Of a stretch of DNA of 33,536 nt, positions 17,383-24,792 are shown in pieces; position 1 is the first letter of the stretch, and every line of letters begins with the position of its first letter. The position numbers and the translations under genes are program-made. The DNA is taken from positions 1 to 33,536 of the forward strand of contig JAJXZK010000446.1 in assembly GCA_021780095.1 (NCBI GenBank), written 5' to 3'. The DNA is from Acidobacteriota bacterium. Its GTDB lineage: Bacteria > Acidobacteriota > Terriglobia > Terriglobales > Acidobacteriaceae. Under the pieces are notes generated by a model. That model ran no database searches, was not told the origin of the DNA, and worked only from the letters and a program-made list of their open reading frames with translations.

Positions 17383-18846
17383 TCAAACGCGTTGCAGGCA
17401 AGCAGGAACTGCAAATGTGAGAGCCCCGAGCGCCAGCACGACAGGAAAGCAAACGATCACGTAGCGGGGCTCGACGGTTTGCAACTGCGTCAGTAAAGCC
17501 GTGCGGATCACGACAAAGGTAATCAGCAATGCCAACGCGGAATGGCTGCGGCAACGCCACGCGCCCACGATTGCCAGACCCAAATACACGCAATTCAAGA
17601 TTCCGAAGCCCAGCGTCACGTCGAAATCCGTCGGGTTATCTCGCCATTTCTCGCCGGGAGGCCAGAGCTTCCCCGAGTAGGGGAGCAATTCGATCCGCGG
17701 TGTCAACCAGATCATCCACGCTCGGGTTAGAGGAATGAAAAGATAGGTACGCATAGGTCGCCGCGCTGTTCGCTCGCTCGCGAGGAGCGCAAAGTCGCGA
17801 TCAAGCATCGGCGTCATTTTCAAGCTGCTGTTATAGCGGCCCAGCAGCGCTTCGACGCGAACGCGTTCCGCTGCGGAATCGAAAGCGGAGCCAGGCAGCG
17901 TTTCGATGGAGATCGGCGCTTTCCCCAACTTCCACGGTGCAAGATAGGCATCCTCAAATTTCACCATCCACGTTTGCGTCCATTTGTAGAAGCCACGAGG
18001 GATGAAGTCCCCTTGCGTTTGTGCATAGCGCGGAGCGAGGAACTCGATTCGACCGAGTGTCCGGACGTTTCGCACGGCCCAGGGTGTCAGCGGCAAAAGC
18101 AGACCAACAGCCATCCAGGAGATCGCCAGAGCCAGCTTCGACCAATCGGCGCGGCGGCGCCAGCGGACGCTCAGAACAAACCCCGCCGCGATAAGCAGAA
18201 GGGGCGCCTCAGGGCGCACCAAGGTGCCTAAGCCTACGAGCACTCCACCTAGCAAAAACCACCCAACAGCGGAGAGCAGAGACCTTCGGTCAAAAGAACG
18301 AAGGGGGAGATCCATCGAAGGATGGCCAAGGATACATACAAAAACCAGGAGTCCCAGAGCCGTCAGGAAGGTGGCGAGAACTTCGGTGAGCACGACTGCG
18401 GTGTAGTTTGCCGTGAAGGGACAGAGTGCGGCAATCCAAAGGGCCGCGGTTGCCGCAACCCTTCTGCCGGAAGCGGGCGAAAGGCGCGCGGCGATCGCAG
18501 CTATCAGCACGCAGGTTATCAAGTCGATCGCCACCTGAACAAAGAGGACCGCTTTGCCAGCTTGCCCGAACACCGCGTACGTGGCCGCAAGCAATGCGGG
18601 ATATCCCGGCATACGCATATCGACTGGGAGCAACTGGCCCCGAACAAAAAGGCCGTACACGCCGTGGTCTAGCCAGTTCTGTGCAAGTGCTTCGTAAAAT
18701 CTCGTGTCGCCTGAGTATGGCGAGAAATGAGCGATGAAAAACAGGCGCAGTGCAAGCCCAGCCAACAAGGCAGGGACCAAGTGTTTGTACGAGACAGGCG
18801 GAAAGATCGGCGTGGTCTTTATGGGATCGTCTTCCGTCAAAAGCAC
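17383..18846 (-). CDS. Membrane glycosyltransferase, GT39/ArnT-PMT-like
   Basis: This 487-residue integral membrane protein has roughly ten hydrophobic helices. The first loop carries an acidic motif, SGDTRFYEALAQNW, as in ArnT/PMT-type enzymes that take sugars from polyprenyl-phosphate donors. A following segment, RMPGYPALLA, is also typical. A soluble region of about 130 residues (about 275-390) lies between helix groups. The acceptor is unknown. The GTG at 18846 is the chosen start (MLLTEDDP), but its ribosome-binding site is weak and a downstream start is possible. It converges with the IS fragment. The next minus-strand gene upstream encodes a small membrane protein. Confidence 0.78.
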   Translation of the reverse strand: MLLTEDDPIKTTPIFPPVSYKHLVPALLAGLALRLFFIAHFSPYSGDTRFYEALAQNWLDHGVYGLFVRGQLLPVDMRMPGYPALLAATYAVFGQAGKAVLFVQVAIDLITCVLIAAIAARLSPASGRRVAATAALWIAALCPFTANYTAVVLTEVLATFLTALGLLVFVCILGHPSMDLPLRSFDRRSLLSAVGWFLLGGVLVGLGTLVRPEAPLLLIAAGFVLSVRWRRRADWSKLALAISWMAVGLLLPLTPWAVRNVRTLGRIEFLAPRYAQTQGDFIPRGFYKWTQTWMVKFEDAYLAPWKLGKAPISIETLPGSAFDSAAERVRVEALLGRYNSSLKMTPMLDRDFALLASERTARRPMRTYLFIPLTRAWMIWLTPRIELLPYSGKLWPPGEKWRDNPTDFDVTLGFGILNCVYLGLAIVGAWRCRSHSALALLITFVVIRTALLTQLQTVEPRYVIVCFPVVLALGALTFAVPACLQRV

Positions 18847-18877
18847 TCTTGCGGTCGAAGTTCTGAAGGACCCATGA

Positions 18878-19156
18878 TCACTCGGTCACTCGCGGCCTTG
18901 CAAGTTCGGCTGTCAAGCATGTCAGCAGCGTGGAGTTCCGCGTCGGAACCCTGGCCCAGCTCGCAACGCTCTTGAGCGCATGCCAGATCAAATACATGCT
19001 CGTTACGGTCAGACCGAGTGCAACAATCATAATGCTGGAGATCGTCACCGAAACCACCACCTCAGCCGGAGTATAAAAGCTTAAGACGAGACCCAGCATG
19101 AACACGCCCGTTCCTGCTGCACAGTCTACGGCTCTATATTTAGTAAGCAGATTCAA
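18878..19156 (-). CDS. Small two-helix membrane protein, unknown function
   Basis: This frame encodes 92 residues from a TTG at 19154-19156. It shows two hydrophobic helices at about residues 13-30 and 34-62 (VVSVTISSIMIVALGLTVTSMYLIWHAL) and a short basic C-terminal tail. The ribosome-binding sequence GAAGGA sits very close to the TTG, and an in-frame ATG 19 codons downstream is an alternative. No family is recognised. It could be cotranscribed with the glycosyltransferase 31 bases downstream. The call rests on hydrophobic pattern and position only. Confidence 0.45.
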   Translation of the reverse strand: MNLLTKYRAVDCAAGTGVFMLGLVLSFYTPAEVVVSVTISSIMIVALGLTVTSMYLIWHALKSVASWARVPTRNSTLLTCLTAELARPRVTE

Positions 19157-19518
19157 GTCCTTCGCAAACTGCCATCCACGGGAACATCATAGAGCCCGCC
19201 AGGATCAGAAGATGTTCTCTTCGGCACACTTCCGTAGGAGATTGTTCAGAGTGTCATGAGCGGGGCTGATGCGATGATGGTGTGACGCCCTAAAACGAGC
19301 AAGTGTCCACAAGGTGACAGATACGAACCACCGGCTCTCCTAGAATGCCCCTCGTGGGGAAGTACAAAGAGACCGAAGCGAGGCCGATTGTCCGAGATCC
19401 AGTAAATACGCCCCTCTCCGCCCGCGAAAACAGAAGCCTCTCGGACTAACGGGCTGAAATAGATGGAACACCTCGATCAGGCAGAAGAGTCCGCCTGCGA
19501 AGAGAAGGAGATAGTTCA
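19157..19518. other. Intergenic region before the Thivi_2564-like gene
   Basis: This 362-base stretch lies between divergent genes and probably holds both promoters. I see no protein family or strong hairpin. A short frame begins at the ATG at 19463-19465 and overlaps the start of the next gene, but it shows no family likeness and is not called. Confidence 0.45.
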
Positions 19519-19710
19519 ATGCCGTTACTTCAGATACTGATGGTTCTGGTCGTAGTCGGCGTCCTGCTCTGGCTGGTCAATAGCTACATACCGATGCAGG
19601 GAACGATCAAGTCCATCTTGAATGCAGTGGTAGTCATCGGAGTCGTTTTGTGGTTACTGAACATATTCGGATTATTCCACTCTCTCTCCCGAATCCACAT
19701 TGGTACGTAA
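19519..19710 (+). CDS. Thivi_2564-like small membrane protein
   Basis: This 63-residue protein has two hydrophobic helices: residues 3-20 (LLQILMVLVVVGVLLWLV) and 36-52 (AVVVIGVVLWLLNIFGLF). Between them is NSYIPMQGTIKSILN, the typical signature of the Thivi_2564-type family. Function is unknown; relatives occur widely in soil bacteria. The start follows a well-placed AAGGAG. It begins a run of small membrane-protein genes on this strand. Confidence 0.85.
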   Translation: MPLLQILMVLVVVGVLLWLVNSYIPMQGTIKSILNAVVVIGVVLWLLNIFGLFHSLSRIHIGT

Positions 19711-19891
19711 GTAGCTGTGCATGAACGAGACAAGGCGAGCTGTGCGTCATGGAAGGCAAACAACAAACCGCGCCAGGCGGCCAACGCCGAGCCGGCGAAA
19801 TCGAGTTAACGGAGGTTGCCAGAGATTTAGACCGTCGCTGGGGCGGGGTACGTGAATATCGACAGCGGAATCGAGAACTAGGGAGGGAACA

Positions 19892-20045
19892 ATGCTCGGA
19901 ACAATATTGATTGTGGTCTTGGTGATGGCCCTCCTGGGTGTGCTACCGAGATGGTCGCATAGCCGGGACTGGGGTTATTTCCCGACGGGGGGGAGTGGGA
20001 CTGGTTCTGGTCGTCGTCATTCTCCTGCTTCTCGGCCGCATCTAG
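19892..20045 (+). pseudogene. DUF3309 small membrane protein, frameshifted
   Basis: From the ATG at 19892 (ribosome-binding site GGGAGGG), the reading is MLGTILIVVLVMALLGVLPRW, then SHSRDWGYFPTGG. This is a normal DUF3309 first half. After the seven-G run near 19987-19993, the original frame turns into GSGTGSGRRHSP and carries on to another stop. Moving by one base restores GVGLVLVVVILLLLGRI and a stop at 20043-20045, giving the expected ~50-residue protein. One extra G therefore breaks the second helix. This is either a real mutation in a homopolymer or a sequencing error. Confidence 0.85.
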
Positions 20046-20130
20046 AGCGCGCGAATCTGTGATGCGCAAGATGCAAAACCCTTTCCGTCCGAGTAAACGC
20101 GCTGGAGTGAGCGCTCCGAATCAACAGAAG

Positions 20131-20147
20131 CTCGGCGGGGAGCCGAG
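20131..20147 (+). other. Hairpin between DUF3309 gene and the 67-residue protein gene
   Basis: CTCGGC and GCCGAG form a 6-bp GC stem around GGGGA, 50 bases before the next start codon. No clear T tract follows. It may be a weak terminator for the upstream small gene or a leader hairpin for the downstream unit. Confidence 0.3.
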
Positions 20148-20197
20148 AGTCTATTGCTGCCAACAATGAATCATCAGTGGCAACCCCGAGGTGAACA

Positions 20198-20401
20198 ATG
20201 GACGAATCCAAGCAACAGGCAATTCAGTTCCTGGAAAAGGAAATAAAGACGTACATGGCGCTGGCTCTATTCTTGTCAAGAAACGGGACCAAGGAACGCG
20301 TGCAAGTCGGAGAGAAGGAGGTCATCATAAGCCCAACCTACTATAAGGCAAGATTGAAAGAGGCTAGGAAGATCGTAAATGGGCTCAGAAAATCAACCTA
20401 G
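20198..20401 (+). CDS. Small soluble protein of unknown function
   Basis: This encodes 67 residues. The ATG follows a good GAGGTGAAC ribosome-binding site. The sequence is highly charged and mostly helical (ESKQQAIQFLEKEIKTYM, then YYKARLKEARKIVNGLRK), with a short beta-like middle (ERVQVGEKEVIIS). There is no signal peptide or membrane segment. No family was recognised. Its 3' end overlaps the start of the phospholipase C-like gene by 23 bases, so the two are probably coupled. A small regulator or chaperone for the secreted enzyme is possible but not shown. Confidence 0.65.
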   Translation: MDESKQQAIQFLEKEIKTYMALALFLSRNGTKERVQVGEKEVIISPTYYKARLKEARKIVNGLRKST

Positions 20402-21737
20402 AGTGCGGCTCTCTCCGGCCACGATTCCAGGCGGGTGGCGTCCTTTGAGCATCCGTGTGTTGGCTCTCATTCTTATCCTGCTGATGTTTGGTGGGGGCTC
20501 TTTTGCATATTCTGTCCTCACGCACGAGGAAATCGTGGACCTTCTGTGGACCGATGAAATCCGGCCCCTCCTGGTGAAGCGATTTCCTGCGATCACGGAA
20601 GACCAACTCAAGGAGGCCCACGGCTACGCCTACGGAGGCGCGGTGATCCAGGACCTCGGCTACTACCCGTTCGGCACCGCGGAATTCAGCGACTTGGTGC
20701 ATTATGTTCGCAGCGGAGATTTCGTTCGTGAGTTGCTGCTGGAAAGTCAGGACGCCAACGAATACGCCTTTGCGCTAGGCGCGCTCGCGCACTATGCATC
20801 AGACATTGCCGGCCACCCAACAGTCAATCGAGCAGTCGCGATCGAATACCCCAAGCTGCGGAGGAAGTTCGGCAACTCGGTCAGATACGCGCAGGACCAC
20901 ACCGCACATTTGAAGACGGAGTTCGGATTCGACATGGTGCAGGTGGCGAAGAATCGTTACGCGCCGCAGCAGTACCACGATTTCATCGGATTCCAAGTGT
21001 CAAAGCCCCTGCTTGAGAGGGTTTCCCCGGTCGTATACGGCATGGAGTTGAAGGATGTGCTATCACATGAGGATCTCGCTATCGGCTCTTATCGCTATGC
21101 TGTCAGCCGGATGATACCGCAAATGACCCAGATCGCACTGCGGACCCACAAGAAGGACATAATGAGAGAGACGCCGAGTTTCGCGAAAAAGAAGTTTCTC
21201 TACCGCCTCTCGCGCTCCGATTATGAAAAGGAGTGGGGAAAGGACTACACGAAACCAGGGTTCGGCACCCGTGTGTTGGCAATGCTCTTGCGCTACATGC
21301 CGAAAATTGGTCCCTTCAAGGGGATGGCATTTAAGAACCCCACGGCGCAGACGGAGGACATGTATTTCAAGAGCATCAATACGACCGTTGACCAGTATCG
21401 TATTTTGCTCGAGGAAGTTCGCGCCGGCACTCTCCAGCTTCCGAACCGTGATCTTGATAGCGGCAATACGACCCGGGCGGCGGAATACCCTCTCACGGAC
21501 GACACCTATGCAGAGTTGCTGGCCCAGTTGACCGCGCGGAAGTTTGCTCTGATGTCACCGGAATTGCGCGGCAATATTCTGCAGTTTTATTCCGACCTCT
21601 CTGTGCCGATCGACACGAAAAAGGACGCGGCTCGATGGCAGAGCGTGCTGACGTCACTTGACCAGTTGAAGTCGATGAGTTCGGTTCCGAATATCACGGT
21701 GAGCTCTGCGCAGCGATTGTCATCCGCGCCCAACTAG
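20379..21737 (+). CDS. Zinc-dependent phospholipase C family protein, exported
   Basis: This 452-residue protein has an N-terminal hydrophobic segment at about residues 25-46 (IRVLALILILLMFGGGSFAYS). It is therefore exported or membrane-anchored. The following part matches the zinc-dependent phospholipase C/S1-P1 nuclease-like fold: LTHEEIVDLLW, GYAYGGAVIQDLGYYPFG, ALGALAHYASDIAGHP and HLKTEFGFDM provide His and Asp metal ligands. Phospholipases of this fold hydrolyse phosphodiester bonds in lipids, but environmental members are mostly untested. The C-terminal ~200 residues have no known domain. The ATG at 20379 is used; a GTG at 20403 is an alternative. It overlaps the preceding gene, and the next ATG follows its stop directly. 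Confidence 0.8.
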   Translation: MGSENQPRVRLSPATIPGGWRPLSIRVLALILILLMFGGGSFAYSVLTHEEIVDLLWTDEIRPLLVKRFPAITEDQLKEAHGYAYGGAVIQDLGYYPFGTAEFSDLVHYVRSGDFVRELLLESQDANEYAFALGALAHYASDIAGHPTVNRAVAIEYPKLRRKFGNSVRYAQDHTAHLKTEFGFDMVQVAKNRYAPQQYHDFIGFQVSKPLLERVSPVVYGMELKDVLSHEDLAIGSYRYAVSRMIPQMTQIALRTHKKDIMRETPSFAKKKFLYRLSRSDYEKEWGKDYTKPGFGTRVLAMLLRYMPKIGPFKGMAFKNPTAQTEDMYFKSINTTVDQYRILLEEVRAGTLQLPNRDLDSGNTTRAAEYPLTDDTYAELLAQLTARKFALMSPELRGNILQFYSDLSVPIDTKKDAARWQSVLTSLDQLKSMSSVPNITVSSAQRLSSAPN

Positions 21738-22499
21738 ATGTGTCCCACGATTCGCGTTGTTTTTATCATCCTTTCGGCCTTCCTGGTTCCTGGCCAGGCG
21801 GGCCTAACTCACCCAGTCATCACGAACGGCGCATCAATCATGCCGCCAGCCATCGTCATAGGTTTCGTCGGCGGGTTCGTCAGGCACGATGACCTCATCC
21901 ATAGCGAGGTTCAGGTAGCCGCGCACTTGCGCAAGGACTATTCCGCGAACGTGTATGTGAAGGTGTTTGAAAATTATCACGGACAAAGCGCTCACCGCGA
22001 GATTCTGCGGCTGCTAGACACGAACCACGATGGGACACTATCGTTTGAAGAAAAGCATAACGCCCGCATCATCCTCTACGGGCATAGCTGGGGCGCCTCG
22101 GAAGCGATCAGTCTCGCGCGTAGCTTGGAACGAGATGGCATTCCCGTGCTCCTCACCATTCAAGTGGATAGTGTCCCGAAGATTGGACAGAATGACACTA
22201 TCATTCCAGCCAACGTAGCCCAGGCCGTCAATTTCTATGAGACGAATGGACTTCTTCATGGTCGTTCCGACATTCGCCCCGCCGATGCCGCGCACACACG
22301 GATCATTGGGAATTTCCGATTCGAATATGGAACGAATCCCCTCGACTGCGCCGAGTACCCTTGGTACGACCGTGTCTTCCTGAAGCCTCACACTGAAATT
22401 GAATGTGATCCAGCCGTTTGGACTCAAGTGGAAGACCTCATCCGTTCGCAATTGCCTCCGCCTAAAGAAGGCGCGGCAGCGCATCGAGTCATTCAATAA
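21738..22499 (+). CDS. Secreted alpha/beta hydrolase (lipase-like) with EF-hand calcium loop
   Basis: This 253-residue protein starts with a signal peptide (residues 1-22). The nucleophile elbow GHSWG puts the catalytic Ser at 117. An Asp in IQVDSVPKIGQND and a His in FLKPHTEIECD are candidates for the rest of the triad. Residues 94-105 (DTNHDGTLSFEE) form a textbook EF-hand calcium loop, with Asp1, Asn3, Asp5, Gly6 and Glu12, just 12 residues before the catalytic serine. Calcium might therefore control or stabilise the active site. The ATG lies directly after the phospholipase stop with no own ribosome-binding site, suggesting translational coupling. Substrate unknown; a lipid or ester is likely. 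Confidence 0.8.
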   Translation: MCPTIRVVFIILSAFLVPGQAGLTHPVITNGASIMPPAIVIGFVGGFVRHDDLIHSEVQVAAHLRKDYSANVYVKVFENYHGQSAHREILRLLDTNHDGTLSFEEKHNARIILYGHSWGASEAISLARSLERDGIPVLLTIQVDSVPKIGQNDTIIPANVAQAVNFYETNGLLHGRSDIRPADAAHTRIIGNFRFEYGTNPLDCAEYPWYDRVFLKPHTEIECDPAVWTQVEDLIRSQLPPPKEGAAAHRVIQ

Positions 22500-22540
22500 A
22501 TTCGTTGTTCGAAGATTGGCCTTAGCCGGGCTGGTCAACT

Positions 22541-23056
22541 GTGACAAGAAGGCGCTGGGCGATTGAACAGTCCCAATACAAGAGTGTAAGCCCGACGAAA
22601 GAGCAGCATCGATTGATTGAGGGCGGCGCGTTTGGAGAGATAGAGGTTCCTCGTCTCGAGCTGAAAGCCATCTTCGTCCAGGGCGATTCGCCAAGAATCT
22701 TGCGGCGCGCGGTCGGCCACATTTCTGACACGGCTCTGCCGCGCGAATGAGGCAACGTCGTTCTAACCGGCCACCGTGACATTTTCTTTCGGCCTTTGCG
22801 CAACATTCGGCAGAGTGATGCGATCAGGCTCACAACGGTCCACGGCGACTTTCAGTATCAAGGGGAATCTATCGCTGTCGTACCTCCGAGCGATGTGCAA
22901 GTCCTGCAACCATCGAGCCAGCGAACGCTGGCGCTGATCACGTGCTTCCCGTTTTACTACGTAGGGCCGGCGCCGAAGCGCTCCATCGTCCGCGCTCGTC
23001 AAATTGGACGACTACCCGCACCTTCGGCCCTCGCTGATGCGCCTTTCCGCTTTTAG
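22541..23056 (+). pseudogene. Class D sortase, broken by an in-frame stop
   Basis: One frame reads through a typical class D sortase: GEIEVPRLELKAIFVQGDS, RILRRAVGHISDTALPRE, then a TGA at 22748-22750, then GNVVLTGHRDIFFRPLRNIRQ. It goes on with VVPPSDVQVLQPSS, LALITCFPFYYVGPAPKR and a final VRARQI. The catalytic His (GHRD), Cys (LITC) and a candidate Arg remain. The TGA replaces what is normally a Gly or Pro codon in PGxPGNV. The N-terminal membrane anchor is not in this frame: stops at 22523-22525 close it upstream. Sortases join or cut LPxTG-like proteins at the cell surface. Here the gene is probably inactive. Confidence 0.85.
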
Positions 23057-23230
23057 ACGATCCAAACGCACAATTTAGATGTGTGCGCAATGGGACAGAT
23101 ATCCCGTCACGATGCGCCTAGCAGAGGGTTGGGTTGGAGAGCAGTAGAGCTGTTTCGCAGATCAGTCGGCCCGGTTCAACCTAAGCCTCGACTTCGATGT
23201 GGCACTAAGGAATGAGGAAATAAGGGGTCG
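23057..23230. other. Intergenic region before lmo0937-like gene
   Basis: A stretch of 174 bases with no family match. A 22-codon frame starts at the ATG at 23092, but it lacks a ribosome-binding site and is not called. Confidence 0.4.
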
Positions 23231-23377
23231 ATGATGCTGTGGACAATTTTCGTGGTCTTGGTTGTCTTGGGGATCGTCACTTCACACACTTTCGGTGGGT
23301 CCATTCACATTCTGTTGCTTCTGGCCGTCGTGACCGTTCTCATCAGGCCCTTCCAGGGCCGAAAGATCGTCTCCTGA
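23231..23377 (+). CDS. lmo0937-like small membrane protein
   Basis: This is a 48-residue protein with two hydrophobic helices (WTIFVVLVVLGIVT and IHILLLLAVVTVLI) around a short loop, HTFGGSIH. It matches the lmo0937 family, whose members typically begin MLWTI and end in a basic tail. The second ATG, at 23234, gives that start exactly. The upstream AAGGGG is at suitable spacing for either. The function is unknown; relatives appear near stress genes. It lies 16 bases before the DUF3185 gene and is probably cotranscribed with it. Confidence 0.82.
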   Translation: MMLWTIFVVLVVLGIVTSHTFGGSIHILLLLAVVTVLIRPFQGRKIVS

Positions 23378-23393
23378 TCGCGGAGCCGACAAT

Positions 23394-23618
23394 ATGAAAC
23401 CAATCTCTGTAGCTGGGATTCTCTTAGTGGTTCTGGGTGCGCTGGCACTTGCCTATCAGGGCATCACGTACACGCGCCACAAAAAGATCTTCGATCTCGG
23501 GCCGATCCATGCCACACAAGACACTCGGGAGCAAGTTCCACTTCCTCCGATAATCGGAGGTTTGGCGCTGGTTGGAGGAATTGCTCTTCTTGTCGCCGGT
23601 GCGAGACGCAAAGCGTAA
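23394..23618 (+). CDS. DUF3185 family small membrane protein
   Basis: This 74-residue protein has helices at residues 4-22 (ISVAGILLVVLGALALAYQ) and 52-69 (IIGGLALVGGIALLVAGA). Between them, GITYTRHKKIFDLGPIHAT matches DUF3185 proteins closely. The intervening loop is polar and probably periplasmic or cytoplasmic. Function unknown. It forms a pair with the lmo0937-like gene and precedes the second SYLF gene by 144 bases. Confidence 0.82.
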   Translation: MKPISVAGILLVVLGALALAYQGITYTRHKKIFDLGPIHATQDTREQVPLPPIIGGLALVGGIALLVAGARRKA

Positions 23619-23762
23619 CGGAAGTGTTCGGTTGGGGATATTTCGAGAAACGACGGTAATTCGCGAGCTTTTCCCGGCTAATGGCGTGGTCTAAAGCGAT
23701 CTCACAAAGGTTTCGGAATCAGTCAACTTCCGCAGCCGCAATTCTGATCACGGAGGTCAGCG

Positions 23763-24473
23763 ATGATACGTAAAGCAATTCTGGTCGTCTGTTTAGGACT
23801 GGTTGCAACCGCACCTCTTTTTGCGGCAAACAAGGAACAAACGCGTTTGCAAAATGCCGGTGTCGTGATGCGGGAGATTATGAACACACCCGAGAACATC
23901 CCTCAGGAGGTACTCGAGAAGGCCGAGTGCGTCATTGTTTTCCCGTCGGTTCTCAAGGCAGCGTTCGTGGTCGGCGCAAGCTACGGCCGCGGGGCGATGG
24001 TTTGCCGGACAGGGAAGGAGTTCAGGGGACCGTGGGGGGCGCCAGCGATGTATGCGCTCGAAGGCGGCAGCGTTGGTTTTCAAATCGGCGGTCAAGCTAC
24101 CGATCTCGTCCTGTTGATCATGAATAACCGAGGGGCAAGTTCGATTCTCAACAGCAAAGTCAAGTTGGGAGTCGATGCTTCCGTAGCTGCGGGTCCCGTG
24201 GGACGCGACGCTGCGGCAAACACCGACGCGTACATGCGAGCGGAGATACTAAGCTACTCGCGTTCACGCGGTCTCTTTGCCGGCATTTCCCTTGAGGGTT
24301 CCACACTTTGTCCTGATGATGACGCCACCGCGGACGTTTATGGCCACAAGTTCACGGCGCGACAAATCGTGATCGACGGCGAAGAAAAGGTTCCTCCCTC
24401 CGGTCGTCTCTTGGTTTCAGTGCTCGAGAAACATTCACCGCACAATCAATCGAGCGTGTCCGCAGGCAACTAG
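23763..24473 (+). CDS. SYLF (Ysc84-type) lipid-binding domain protein, secreted
   Basis: This 236-residue protein has a signal peptide (MIRKAILVVCLGL, cleavage near LFAAN). The SYLF domain shows REIMNTPENIPQEVLEKAEC, VVGASYGRGAMVCRT, GSVGFQIGGQATDLVLLIMN, ASVAAGPVGRDAAANTD and AEILSYSRSRGLFAGISLEG. By eye it resembles the protein at 1376-2068 over the whole length, with highest agreement in the GSVGFQIGG and ASVAAGPVGR stretches. The two differ in the loop after CRT, which is longer here (GKEFRGPWGAP). The start follows CGGAGGT. A nested inverted repeat follows the stop. Likely an envelope lipid-binding protein; its function in bacteria is not settled. Confidence 0.9.
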   Translation: MIRKAILVVCLGLVATAPLFAANKEQTRLQNAGVVMREIMNTPENIPQEVLEKAECVIVFPSVLKAAFVVGASYGRGAMVCRTGKEFRGPWGAPAMYALEGGSVGFQIGGQATDLVLLIMNNRGASSILNSKVKLGVDASVAAGPVGRDAAANTDAYMRAEILSYSRSRGLFAGISLEGSTLCPDDDATADVYGHKFTARQIVIDGEEKVPPSGRLLVSVLEKHSPHNQSSVSAGN

Positions 24474-24792
24474 GCACCGCGGGTTTGCCGCTCTTCTTTG
24501 ACCGAGGCAGGAAGCAGGCTTCCAGAAGAGCGGCACCCGGGTTCGGCACTCCGTGCACGAGTGCCAAGAGCTCAGAACGGAGGGATATACTAGGGCCTGC
24601 CAAGGTCCTCTGACCACATCGACCCACGGACTTTTACAGCGAGTTCGCGTGCGGCCTCGCTACAAGACTTCGGAGGTGTCCTCTGAGTGCGGTGCGGGCC
24701 AGTCTCGGTGGCGTGAAGTGGGCTTTTCCCTCGTGAAGAGGGGCTGCCATGCTTTACGATAGTTTCTCGCCTCGGAATATCGAAGCTCTTGA
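24474..24792. other. Intergenic region between SYLF gene and glucan synthase
   Basis: Besides the nested inverted repeat at 24487-24534, a second dyad, GGCACT at 24545-24550 and AGTGCC at 24560-24565, surrounds a CGTGCACG palindrome. The rest shows no coding signal or recognised promoter. It must contain the promoter of the glucan synthase unless that gene is read through from upstream. Confidence 0.5.
24487..24534 (+). terminator. Nested inverted repeat after the SYLF gene
   Basis: GCCGCTCTTCT (24487-24497) and AGAAGAGCGGC (24524-24534) form a perfect 11-bp outer stem. The 26-base interior holds a second dyad, GGAAGC-AG-GCTTCC (24510-24523), that abuts the outer right arm. No U-rich tail follows the right arm. 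It begins 13 bases after the SYLF stop, so a terminator or 3'-end-protecting structure is likely, but a non-standard one. Confidence 0.5.

Noticed and set aside
16940..17593. 217-codon minus-strand frame over the IS stub
   Set aside because: Antisense to the transposase fragment and overlapping the glycosyltransferase end; no domain seen.
19749..19910. 53-codon frame overlapping the DUF3309 start
   Set aside because: Charged, plausible composition, but no usable ribosome-binding site and no family; evidence too weak to call.
22748..22750. TGA in the sortase read as selenocysteine
   Set aside because: The position is normally Gly or Pro rather than Cys in the family, and no SECIS-like hairpin is evident; a plain stop mutation or error is simpler.
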